Shown here in pieces: positions 7,064-14,642 of a stretch of DNA of 55,239 nt (within the stretch, counting starts at the first letter, position 1; each line of letters opens with the position of its first letter). Position numbers and translations under genes: made by a program. The notes under the pieces were generated by a model. It saw only the letters and a program-made list of their open reading frames with translations, had not been told where the DNA came from and ran no database searches. The DNA is from a virus, in IMG/VR virus record IMGVR_UViG_3300031616_000008, positions 1 to 55,239 of that record. One strand, written 5' to 3'.

Positions 7064-7655
7064 CCTGATCGAGGGTCTGCCCGGCGAAGATCCCCTGCAT
7101 CTGACGATGCAGAGCCTGGAAGCTGAGATGGAGGCCATGGGCTGGGACATCAGGCCCAAAATGTTCATGATGGTGAATGTTCCCGACGTTGCCGAGGGTA
7201 CCGATGTCCAGGGCGCGATCGAGTTCATCATGCCCGAGCCCTGGTATGAGGCGCCCAATCATGTCGGGCCGACATTCCTGGCTTGGCTCAGGGATTACCC
7301 GCCCGCGCGCGCTGGGGTGCGCAGGTACATGAGCAACCTGCCGGGCTTCATTGGCATGATCCTTTTCGCTGAGGGCTGGACCGCGAAGATGCCGCCCGAA
7401 GGCCACCCCGATCGCGAGGCGTGGAACCAGGCACGCATGGCGGGCGGGTTCCACCTCTTGTCCTGGCGCGAGGAGGAGCGGTTTGGTATTGCGTGCATGC
7501 TGGACGGGCGCCGGCTCATGATCTCGCGCAAGAGGGGAGAGTTCCCTCAGATGCGGGAGCCCGGCGTCAACGTCGTGGAGGTCGGCGGCCAGATGGCTGC
7601 GACGCTGATGGAGACCTGCCAGGAGATCGAGATGATCAGATGGGAGATGCCGTGA
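6999..7655 (+). CDS. Hypothetical protein
   Basis: 218 aa from ATG 6999 with AAAGGAG 6 nt upstream; an open frame extends upstream without a signal. Globular composition with many Met, Trp and Pro; no motif recognised. Coupled to the exoribonuclease gene through a GTGA overlap (7652-7655), so the two are probably co-translated. Confidence 0.75.
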   Translation: MNPEHGEPGHVCPSQWPNGQFSLIEGLPGEDPLHLTMQSLEAEMEAMGWDIRPKMFMMVNVPDVAEGTDVQGAIEFIMPEPWYEAPNHVGPTFLAWLRDYPPARAGVRRYMSNLPGFIGMILFAEGWTAKMPPEGHPDREAWNQARMAGGFHLLSWREEERFGIACMLDGRRLMISRKRGEFPQMREPGVNVVEVGGQMAATLMETCQEIEMIRWEMP

Positions 7656-8329
7656 AGATCTGGTATGACCTGGAATTCATCGAACGGGGGCGCGACCTAC
7701 CGATGGAGTTGATCTCTGTCGGCATGGTGCGTGAGGACGGCGAGGCGCTCTACCTGATCAACGCCGACGTCTCGCTGTCGCAGATCGCCCGCCACGTCTG
7801 GCTCGCCCTCAATGTCTGGCCCACACTCCCGCTGGCCAACCCGAACGACAACATCCTGGCCTGGGACACCGAGCACGTCGACTACCCGCGGGTACTGGCG
7901 CTGGACACGATCGCCTCGAAGGTGCTGGAGTTCTGCACAGCCGATGGCGAGGAGCCCGAACTCTGGGCGTACTACGGCGCGTACGGCCACGTGATCCTGT
8001 CCCAGATGTTCGGCACGATGGCCGAGCTACCGCCGGGCATGCCGATGTTCACCAACGACATCGTGCAGGAGTGGAAGCGTCAGGGCTGCCCGCAGCTCCC
8101 GCCCCAGCAGCACGTTCAGCACCACGCCCTGGAAGACGCTCAGTGGGTGCGTGAGGCCCACAAGTGGCTGGAGCTGAACGCAGGCGTGAACGCCAGCCTG
8201 GGCGCATCGCTGGACCGCATTCGGGCGCGCGACATCGGTCTCCAGTTCGACGACGAGGAGATCGGTCACCTCGCTCTCGAAGCTGAGCACGGGTACGACA
8301 TCGATCAATTGAAGGAGAGCGAGAAATGA
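7652..8329 (+). CDS. Rv2179c-like 3'-5' exoribonuclease (DEDDh fold)
   Basis: 225 aa from GTG 7652, coupled to the previous stop. The N-terminus WYDLEFIERG with D6 and E8, the ELISVGMV strand, the LPPGMPMFT-EWKRQGCPQLPP segment and H157...D162 near the end of the domain match my recollection of the Rv2179c-like exoribonuclease family of actinobacteria and phages. At the motif II position, where I recall YDH, the sequence reads YGH (G112), so a metal-binding Asp may be missing. The last 50 residues extend beyond the usual domain. Likely RNA trimming or mRNA decay during infection if active. Confidence 0.75.
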   Translation: MKIWYDLEFIERGRDLPMELISVGMVREDGEALYLINADVSLSQIARHVWLALNVWPTLPLANPNDNILAWDTEHVDYPRVLALDTIASKVLEFCTADGEEPELWAYYGAYGHVILSQMFGTMAELPPGMPMFTNDIVQEWKRQGCPQLPPQQHVQHHALEDAQWVREAHKWLELNAGVNASLGASLDRIRARDIGLQFDDEEIGHLALEAEHGYDIDQLKESEK

Positions 8330-8574
8330 TCAACGTATTCACTTCGGTCTGGGACAAGGACATCGGCGGCCCGGGCGAAGTTCGCTACGTCGTCGACGCG
8401 GAAGAGATCACCTTGACGGACACGGAGGGCGGCGTGCCCTCTCTCCTGCTGACCGACGAGAACGGAATCCTGGTGGCCGTCTTTCGGGACTGGACCCGTG
8501 CCGGCCACCTGGGTCTGCTATCTGATGGTGTACGCGACACAGGTGACGCCGGTTCCGCTGACGTCGACCAGTAG
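8326..8574 (+). CDS. Hypothetical protein
   Basis: 82 aa, ATG coupled to the exoribonuclease stop, AAGGAG upstream. Beta-rich, acidic sequence (VVDAEEITLTDTEGGVPSLLLTDENG). The last gene of the left + strand operon; its 3' end overlaps the convergent - strand gene by 57 nt. Function unknown. Confidence 0.7.
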   Translation: MINVFTSVWDKDIGGPGEVRYVVDAEEITLTDTEGGVPSLLLTDENGILVAVFRDWTRAGHLGLLSDGVRDTGDAGSADVDQ

Positions 8575-8853
8575 CTGCGAGCCGTAGCGCTCGCGAGGGA
8601 AGTTCCCTGTCTTACCGACCTGCCCGTTGCTCAGCGTGTACGTGCGCGAGGTGACGGGCAGGTTTTGGTCTACCTGCTCGGGCACTTCGACCGAGACCGT
8701 ACGGGTGGCGCCTGAGGAGTTGGTGAACTCCAGGAACGTGGCGCCGTCGTTCAGCACGAAGCTTCCGTTCACGTTGTCCAGCGTCGAGGGCGTGGGGTTG
8801 GGCGTGAAGCTCACTCGGGTCAGTCGGGTGAGGACGATGCTCGCTCGCGCCAC
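8518..8853 (-). CDS. Small beta-rich structural-type protein
   Basis: 111 aa, GTG start with GGAAGGG upstream. Rich in Thr/Val/Asn with alternating beta pattern (NGSFVLNDGATFLEFTNSSGATRTVSVEVP), typical of small phage decoration or fibre-head domains with an Ig-like or jelly-roll look. It is the last gene of the virion operon, downstream of the lysis genes. Could decorate the virion; not proven. Confidence 0.65.
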   Translation of the reverse strand: MARASIVLTRLTRVSFTPNPTPSTLDNVNGSFVLNDGATFLEFTNSSGATRTVSVEVPEQVDQNLPVTSRTYTLSNGQVGKTGNFPRERYGSQLLVDVSGTGVTCVAYTIR

Positions 8854-9182
8854 TGCTTCACCCTTCCGTACTGGTACCCACGATGGTCGTGGGGATCTTG
8901 TCGCTGGGACAACAGGTCCATGCTAGCCGGATTGGCCAGCCCCCAGGTCACCATGTTGAGGATGTCCTGGGCGAGCTGTCGGGCGTTCCACTGGTCCCGG
9001 CCCACGACGGTCATGTTGAGCTGCACCACGCTGAACATGCCCCCGTCCACGCCGTGACAGGTGATCCGCTTGTCGCCGTCACAGGCCCAGCCCATGATCT
9101 TGCGGGCCTGACGGGTCATCTTCTCCACGTCGCCGTCCGCCGGCGTGAGCGTGTAGCAGAAGGTCCTCGCCGAGCCGGGCAT
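8820..9182 (-). CDS. Hypothetical protein
   Basis: 120 aa, ATG 9182 immediately after the holin-like gene's stop. Mixed composition with a DQWNARQLAQDILNMVTWGLAN helix region; its 3' end overlaps the next gene by 34 nt. Not recognised. Position among lysis genes suggests a lysis or virion accessory role, only by context. Confidence 0.65.
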   Translation of the reverse strand: MPGSARTFCYTLTPADGDVEKMTRQARKIMGWACDGDKRITCHGVDGGMFSVVQLNMTVVGRDQWNARQLAQDILNMVTWGLANPASMDLLSQRQDPHDHRGYQYGRVKQWRERASSSPD

Positions 9183-9512
9183 CTACCCCACCACAACCTG
9201 CGTCTTGTCGGGGTCCTCGGGCGCGGTAGCGGGAGGAGGCACCTGGAGGGCCAGGCGCTCCACGGTCGCCTGGAGGTTCTTGATCGTGGTCATCATGTCC
9301 GAGGTGTTCCCGTTGACCTTGGTGTCGACGCTATCCATCTTCTGATAGACGGCGACGCCAAGGCCACCGAGCACGGGCACTCCCACGACGGCCGCCAGAG
9401 TCAGGATGACCGTCACGTCTTTACCCAGGGCGACTAACGTGATCGCCCCTGCGACAAGCATGAAAACAATGGCCACTGAAGCCCAGATCACATGGGGATT
9501 CTTCACGTTCAT
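9183..9512 (-). CDS. Putative holin
   Basis: 109 aa. Two hydrophobic helices (about residues 8-29 and 33-55) separated by a short turn, followed by a coiled-coil-like segment (KVNGNTSDMMTTIKNLQATVERLALQV) and a Pro/Asp tail. Two-helix small membrane proteins beside the endolysin are the usual form of class II holins; the coiled-coil tail also fits the LysB-region membrane proteins of actinophages. Assigned holin from topology and its place just downstream of the lysozyme gene. Confidence 0.65.
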   Translation of the reverse strand: MNVKNPHVIWASVAIVFMLVAGAITLVALGKDVTVILTLAAVVGVPVLGGLGVAVYQKMDSVDTKVNGNTSDMMTTIKNLQATVERLALQVPPPATAPEDPDKTQVVVG

Positions 9513-9637
9513 ATGTCCGATGTTAATGCTTTACCAGTGTAGAAACGATCTCTACGCGATGCAGCGTCGAACGAAATCCGGTGACTACGGTGGTCCGGGT
9601 AGCCATGGTCAGGGTAGCGGCCATCAGGGTGAGGCAT
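9509..9637 (-). CDS. Possible tiny coupled peptide between lysozyme and holin
   Basis: 42 aa (MPHPDGRYPDHGYPDH...). The ATG lies inside the end of the lysozyme gene and the stop overlaps the holin ATG (ATGA), so it neatly bridges the otherwise empty 111 nt. No Shine-Dalgarno is visible; His/Asp/Arg-rich. It may only couple translation of holin to lysozyme. Confidence 0.35.
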   Translation of the reverse strand: MPHPDGRYPDHGYPDHRSHRISFDAASRRDRFYTGKALTSDI

Positions 9638-10553
9638 GGATGACGGCGGTAGCGCCCTCCAGCGCCGTCCGGACGGCCTGCGTGAGGTCATCGCGGGACA
9701 GGGTGTCGGCCGGCAGCTTGGCCGCCAGAGCGTCGACCAGCTTGACAGCGAGGGCATCGCTCGCCTCGGTGATCGCGGCCGTGACAGCCTGGCCGATCGC
9801 AGCCAGCTCGGTAGGGTCGACGTCGGCCTTCGCTGCGATCGCCTTGACGATCGCCTCGATCCGGCCGACCCCCTGAGTGGCATCGGCAACCCAGGGATGG
9901 ATGTTCCAGTGCACCAAGTTGTAAATGTCCTGCAATTGCGCCGCTTGTTCTGGCGTCATGTCGCCATCCTCCTGTGCGAGAAATGCCCGGAATTGATCCA
10001 GGCTCCCCCTGAAGCCATTGAAGTCGACAGGGAAGCCATTGAACATCTGCTTGTCGGTGTACTGCCAGACCAGCGGCGTGATGCCACCGTACGTGCCCCA
10101 GCCGGGACCAGCGTCCGTGTAGCCCCCGGCCGGGTAGTTCGAGGACACGATCCCCAGCCCAGCGGCCACCAGTGGGCGCAGGTCGGGCCTGCCGCTGTCG
10201 GTCCAGACCCACTGCGGCGCGTACTCCAGCACCACCCGACCACCGCGAGCGCGATAGGCGTTGATGAACGCCAGCGTATGCGCGACGTTGATGACACCCT
10301 GCTCGTCGTCGATCATGAGCGGGGTGGTCCCCACTACGGAGTAAGCGTGCAGGGCCTGCGCGGCGGCATCCGAGGTGTCAAGCCAGTGGTAGGCCGCGAA
10401 CGGGATGCCCAGCGAGGCCGCCTGCGTCCTGAACTCGATGTACGCGGCGTCGCTGTAGCTGGTGCCCTGAGTGGCCTTCGCGATGCAGGCGACCGCTCCT
10501 CGTAGGGACAGGCCGGCCTGGAAGTGCGAGACATCGGGGAAAAGGATCGCCAT
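9624..10553 (-). CDS. Endolysin, GH25-like muramidase
   Basis: 309 aa, ATG with GGAGAGAGA upstream. The N-terminal about 200 residues look like a GH25 lysozyme: PDVSHFQ at residues 6-12, AYHWLD at 54-59, MIDDEQ at 80-85 carrying the acidic catalytic pair, and VWQYTD near 162-167. Cleaves the glycan strands of peptidoglycan at the end of infection or during entry. The C-terminal about 100 residues are helical and Ala-rich and could bind the cell wall or oligomerise. Followed by the holin-like gene. Confidence 0.8.
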   Translation of the reverse strand: MAILFPDVSHFQAGLSLRGAVACIAKATQGTSYSDAAYIEFRTQAASLGIPFAAYHWLDTSDAAAQALHAYSVVGTTPLMIDDEQGVINVAHTLAFINAYRARGGRVVLEYAPQWVWTDSGRPDLRPLVAAGLGIVSSNYPAGGYTDAGPGWGTYGGITPLVWQYTDKQMFNGFPVDFNGFRGSLDQFRAFLAQEDGDMTPEQAAQLQDIYNLVHWNIHPWVADATQGVGRIEAIVKAIAAKADVDPTELAAIGQAVTAAITEASDALAVKLVDALAAKLPADTLSRDDLTQAVRTALEGATAVIHASP

Positions 10554-10564
10554 GACTCTCTCTC

Positions 10565-11134
10565 CTAGAAGTCGGCCAGATCTCGGATCTTCTGCACCTG
10601 CAACTGCGCGCGGTTCCAGTTGGCCGACCCCGTGCCGCCATACCTGATGCGCATCTGGAGCGCGGTCCCCGCAGCGGTGACGACGACCAGGCCGTTAGCG
10701 GTCACCGGTCCTGGGATGCCCACGCCGACGTTATCGAGCATGTGGTGCGACCAGGCGAATCCTGGCGTGATGATCCCGACCCTCATGTAAGTGAAGGTAG
10801 TGAATCCTGTGATGCTGGCAGCCGATACCCGCGCCCACCAGATGCCCGGCCCTACCGTGATCCGGTCGTTGTTGACAGCCAGATTGCTCAGGCCATCCGT
10901 GTCCCAGTTGGTCACGTTGAAGGTCATCACGCCGTCTGTGTTCGCGGCCAGCGAAGGCACGAGCGTGCCGTCGTTACCGATCGAGCACGTAGGCGTGCGC
11001 ATGGCAACGTTGCGGGCATTGCGCAGAGTCGTCAGGGACGCTTCGATGTCGGAAGCAAGATTCTGGTAGGACTGCGCGTCGACGGCCTCGCCAACGAATG
11101 GATAGCGCAGCCCGAGGGGAGTTGAGCCAGGCAT
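10565..11134 (-). CDS. Minor tail / fibre protein
   Basis: 189 aa. N-terminus LRYPFVGEAVDAQSYQNLASDIEASL is the pattern shared by phage fibre-head proteins (also at 13018 and 11796). The C-terminal 130 residues are beta-rich with WWARVSAASI and strand repeats as in C1q/TNF-like trimeric heads. Its stop lies just upstream of the lysozyme gene. Probably a receptor-binding or baseplate appendage component. Confidence 0.65.
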   Translation of the reverse strand: MPGSTPLGLRYPFVGEAVDAQSYQNLASDIEASLTTLRNARNVAMRTPTCSIGNDGTLVPSLAANTDGVMTFNVTNWDTDGLSNLAVNNDRITVGPGIWWARVSAASITGFTTFTYMRVGIITPGFAWSHHMLDNVGVGIPGPVTANGLVVVTAAGTALQMRIRYGGTGSANWNRAQLQVQKIRDLADF

Positions 11135-11796
11135 CAGACCTCCACATCCGCAGCCCGGTACAGCCAGACCACGCTACCGGCGAGTACTTGAAGATTGGAG
11201 GCAAAGTTTCGATGCGTCATGTAAGCGGTGAACTGCGTGCCGACGAATCCAAGCTGCCCGTTGGGGGCATCAGGAAAGGGAGTCATGATCTCCAGCTCGG
11301 CCATCTGCCACTCCGCTCCAGTGTTGGTTTCATACACCTCGCTGTCAGCGATCTTCGTGACAAACTGAGTAGGAAATCGCGTGGGCGTGTTCGGGATGAG
11401 AGCTTGGATCTCCAGGAGACGAAAGCTTCCTGCCGTCGTCGCACCGATCGGCGCGGTTACCACGAATGCCCCCGCCCGGAAGATGCCTGGAGCCGAGCCC
11501 AGGCCCGTGGCGTCAAGGGACGCCAGAGCCCCCAGTGGGGACCCAGGGGACGAGTACACGGTGGAAAATGGCGTCAGGCCGCCCAATATGTTCGTGCGTA
11601 GGTTGGGGCCGAAGGCGGTCCCCGCGGCGGTTGATCGGGCGACGCGGACAGCCTTGTTGATGACTGTTTTGAACTGTCCGAGCTTCGCCGTGATGTTGGC
11701 GTCGATCGCCTCAGCGATTACCTGAAGATCAAGGGCTCCATTCCCGGGATCGAACCCTTCGGGAAACGGAAGCGACTCGCCTGGAGTGATATCCAT
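11134..11796 (-). CDS. Minor tail / fibre protein
   Basis: 220 aa, overlapping both neighbours by 1 nt (coupled). N-terminal short helix region (LQVIAEAIDANITAKLGQFKTVINKA) and a beta-rich C-terminal head, as in its neighbours. Part of a run of four or five similar-sized fibre genes; likely paralogs by architecture. Confidence 0.6.
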   Translation of the reverse strand: MDITPGESLPFPEGFDPGNGALDLQVIAEAIDANITAKLGQFKTVINKAVRVARSTAAGTAFGPNLRTNILGGLTPFSTVYSSPGSPLGALASLDATGLGSAPGIFRAGAFVVTAPIGATTAGSFRLLEIQALIPNTPTRFPTQFVTKIADSEVYETNTGAEWQMAELEIMTPFPDAPNGQLGFVGTQFTAYMTHRNFASNLQVLAGSVVWLYRAADVEV

Positions 11797-12389
11797 CAGA
11801 TCTCCCTGATCCAGCGGATATACATGCCACGGCTGACGATGAACATCACGGCCGCGCCCGACGAGGTGCGCATTTCTGTGCTCACTTCTCCTTCAAGGCC
11901 AACGAGTCCGGCGTTGACAAAGACGTTCAGCCCCGCCGCTGTTCCCACCCATACACTCGAACCGTCATCGCGAGCTGTCTGGGAGACGGAAACCTGAAGC
12001 GGTACGGTCGAGAAGATGTCCGCCTGGTACATGGCGTTCGCGGTCGTAGGCGCACTGATGGCTCCGTTAGACCCGCCCAGAAGCCAGTACCCGTTGATGT
12101 TGTAGCGGATCGACGTGTCATCAAGAACCAGGTCGGCCAGATGTGCCGTGTCGTATTCGATCGCGGTCCAGTGCACAAGAGGATCGACGTTGACGTTGAT
12201 GTTTTCGATCGTAGTCGGCAGATAGACCTTGGCCGCGGGGATGTTGCCCAGTAGCGCAAGGTCAACGTCGAAAGTAGCGAGCACCGTATCCACGCGAGCG
12301 GCCATCGACTGTATGAACGTGGCGCCATCGCACAGCCGGTCTAGGCCGGTTGGGAACGGAATCGCGAAGACGGTCGTCATGTCGGACAC
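11796..12389 (-). CDS. Minor tail / fibre protein
   Basis: 197 aa. N-terminal FAIPFPTGLDRLCDGATFIQSMAARVDTVL matches the head-attachment pattern of its neighbours; the rest is a beta-rich domain. Start and stop overlap neighbours by 1 nt. Probably a tail-tip appendage. Confidence 0.6.
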   Translation of the reverse strand: MSDMTTVFAIPFPTGLDRLCDGATFIQSMAARVDTVLATFDVDLALLGNIPAAKVYLPTTIENINVNVDPLVHWTAIEYDTAHLADLVLDDTSIRYNINGYWLLGGSNGAISAPTTANAMYQADIFSTVPLQVSVSQTARDDGSSVWVGTAAGLNVFVNAGLVGLEGEVSTEMRTSSGAAVMFIVSRGMYIRWIREI

Positions 12390-13021
12390 TAGACGCGCAC
12401 CTCCGTCACGGCCATGCTCAACCGGTCATCCGTGTTGAAGTTGATCAGGCCGGCACCGGAGCTTCTCCTGTAGCGGGCCTGGACGTTCCAAAGTCCAGCG
12501 GGAAGACCACTTATCCCCAGAGTGCCACTGGAGTTCATATGCGCGAGAGCGGTCAGCGTGGCGTGGACCTGGGAGACAATCGTGTCGACTCCGTTGACGG
12601 ACACTCCGAACTCGGCACCCGTCGCGTTGTTGTCGGTGAAGAACGTGAGGTGCAGGTCCACGCGCAGTAGCGTCGTCGCGGAGAGCTTGTTGAACGCTAC
12701 GAAGGTATTGCCGCCCGGCACGTCTATGTAGTTCCCCGTGCCGTTGGTCCCCACGCCCGTGGCAACGTTGATGAAGCCAACGCGATCGCTGGGAGCAGCG
12801 CTCGCCGACACTGATCCGAGCGCTAGCCATGATGCCGAGCCGCGCAGTATCGCGACTGGTTGCCCGACCTCAAGAGCGCCTGGGTCGACGAACCCGCACG
12901 AGATGGCCACGCCAGCTACCGACACCACGACGGTGGTGGCGTTCAGCGATGTGACGGTGCCTATCCGCACTCCCGTATCGGGAGGTTGGGCACCGTGAAC
13001 ATCTTCTACGGGAGAGGTCAT
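12389..13021 (-). CDS. Minor tail / fibre protein
   Basis: 210 aa. The first about 70 residues look like a small barrel (VRIGTVTSLNATTVVVSVAGVAISCGF), the rest a C1q-like beta domain (FVAFNKLSATTLLRVDLHLTFF...VSVNG...LPAGLWNVQARY). This architecture fits a tail-tip protein with a carbohydrate- or receptor-binding head. Confidence 0.65.
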   Translation of the reverse strand: MTSPVEDVHGAQPPDTGVRIGTVTSLNATTVVVSVAGVAISCGFVDPGALEVGQPVAILRGSASWLALGSVSASAAPSDRVGFINVATGVGTNGTGNYIDVPGGNTFVAFNKLSATTLLRVDLHLTFFTDNNATGAEFGVSVNGVDTIVSQVHATLTALAHMNSSGTLGISGLPAGLWNVQARYRRSSGAGLINFNTDDRLSMAVTEVRV

Positions 13022-13533
13022 GCCAGCTCGATAACGCCGGACATCTGGAGGTAGTTCAGGGTGGTCCAGGCGAAAGGAACCGTGACGCCAGCCGCTGCGG
13101 CGGCGCCAGATGGCCTGAACTCAAGCGTTCCTGGCGGTCCCACGGTCACGGCCAGGACCGCACCCGTGGTCGTGATGGTCCCCGCCGTCTGGAAGACGTT
13201 GCCCATGCCGGCGAAGGTGTTCAAGGTGAACACCTGCCATCCCGCAGGAAGGGCGAAGCGCCAAGCTCCCGTCCCGAAGGTCGTGGTGTTCCCGGCGACC
13301 ATGGTGATGCTGTATACCCCCCACTTGCCGAACCTCTTGGCGCGCCCGAAGAGCGTTCCATTGCCGATGGCCGGCGGCGTGGTGACGGCGGTCCATGTGG
13401 GCGTGTAGGCGGTGAATGCGTTGCCCAGTGAAGCATCGGCCGCAGCCGCCAGCGCTGCCATATCTGGCGCAACCGTGGCGGGGTCTCCCACGACCGGGAA
13501 GGGCCACAGGAAGTTGGTCGTCGATCCGGCCAT
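13018..13533 (-). CDS. Minor tail / fibre protein
   Basis: 171 aa. NFLWPFPVVGDPATVAPDMAALAAAADASL is the shared N-terminal attachment motif; the C-terminus is a beta-rich head with a FALPAGWQVF strand. Coupled to neighbours by 4-nt and 1-nt overlaps. Confidence 0.65.
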   Translation of the reverse strand: MAGSTTNFLWPFPVVGDPATVAPDMAALAAAADASLGNAFTAYTPTWTAVTTPPAIGNGTLFGRAKRFGKWGVYSITMVAGNTTTFGTGAWRFALPAGWQVFTLNTFAGMGNVFQTAGTITTTGAVLAVTVGPPGTLEFRPSGAAAAAGVTVPFAWTTLNYLQMSGVIELA

Positions 13534-14642
13534 CAGTTCACCAATCCGGGCTGCAAGGCCCTGAGCTGGATAGTCATTGCTCCCGCCAACAGAGGCAGGG
13601 TAAAACTGGATACTACCTGTATCTGGGGGGGTAGGTTCCTCGCACTGATCGTAAAGGTGTCGCCGAGTTCGATCGAAGGGTCGGCCGGCATCTCAATGGC
13701 CCAGGTCTGCCTTAATGCCTTCGCCTGGCTGAGCGAAACCCTGGCCAGTTCAACCGTCTGAGACTGCGTGATGGTCGCCTGCGTCGGCACCAGCTTGGAC
13801 TTGACGCCGAACGGTCCGCCGATGAAAGTGGGCGAGTTCGGATCGTCGTCGGAAGCCGATGCGAATGTTGGAGCTGTTCCATCAGCGCGTTCGGCGGCCA
13901 CCGTTACCTGGTTGAAGACATTCTCCCTACTTAGGGTGGGCACGGCTGAGTGTAGAGATCCGCCTTCGCCATCACTGAGCGTCAACAGGGGGGTCTGGTT
14001 GATGGACCAGGGGACGAAGCGCAGCACGTAATCGCCATTAGCCAGGGCGTACCAGAAGCAGCCGCCGGCCGTCGCGAGGTCGTCACAGGCGCTTCCTCGG
14101 TCCCATTCCCAGGTAAGCGCAGGCGTGAGAGACGAAAAATCGTCAAAGGTCCCGAAGGTCGCGTCCAGCACGCCTTCGCTGACCAAGCGCCGGAACTCGG
14201 CGGAGATGTTCGCGCCTACGGTTGAGTTCTCTGGTCCCTGGAAGCCGGCATCGTTCACGTCGGCAGCCCGGTCCAGGCAGCCGACCGAGACGGTCCCAGA
14301 GTCAGACAGGGTGCAGTCGTTGATGCGCCCACGAAAGGTCTGCCAGACGTAGGGGATGGCGGCGCCCCCCTTGACGCTCTGGAACACCCGCAACTCATTG
14401 CCATACGGTGCGAGTAGATCCGTGGTCAGTACCGGGAAGAGGGACTCATCGACGGTAATGCTCAGTTGGCGTGTGACCTGAGACTGCAAGGTCGCACTCA
14501 GGCTCCCCTCGCTGAAGGGCAGCCCCGCCGCGCCGTAGGAGTCGATCCGGGCGCCCGAGCGCCACACCTCGATGCGGGTGCCCGGCGTGTAGGCGCTCGC
14601 CAGCAGGGCTCGGTAGCCCGCATTCGTCCCTCCGGCAAGCAT
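13533..14642 (-). CDS. Tail-tip / baseplate protein
   Basis: 369 aa from ATG 14642, which overlaps the previous stop (TAATG); the open frame runs further upstream but into the neighbour. Recurrent features such as RIEVWRSGARID, FRGRINDCTLSDSGTVSVGCLDRAADV and a C-terminal IELGDTFTISAR resemble baseplate hub or distal-tail proteins of actinophages (I recall DUF5047-type proteins, not verified). Placed directly after the other large tail protein, so probably part of the tail tip. Confidence 0.65.
   Translation of the reverse strand: MLAGGTNAGYRALLASAYTPGTRIEVWRSGARIDSYGAAGLPFSEGSLSATLQSQVTRQLSITVDESLFPVLTTDLLAPYGNELRVFQSVKGGAAIPYVWQTFRGRINDCTLSDSGTVSVGCLDRAADVNDAGFQGPENSTVGANISAEFRRLVSEGVLDATFGTFDDFSSLTPALTWEWDRGSACDDLATAGGCFWYALANGDYVLRFVPWSINQTPLLTLSDGEGGSLHSAVPTLSRENVFNQVTVAAERADGTAPTFASASDDDPNSPTFIGGPFGVKSKLVPTQATITQSQTVELARVSLSQAKALRQTWAIEMPADPSIELGDTFTISARNLPPQIQVVSSFTLPLLAGAMTIQLRALQPGLVN

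Noticed and set aside
9636-10505. 289-aa + strand frame
   Set aside because: Antisense to the lysozyme gene with GH25 motifs.
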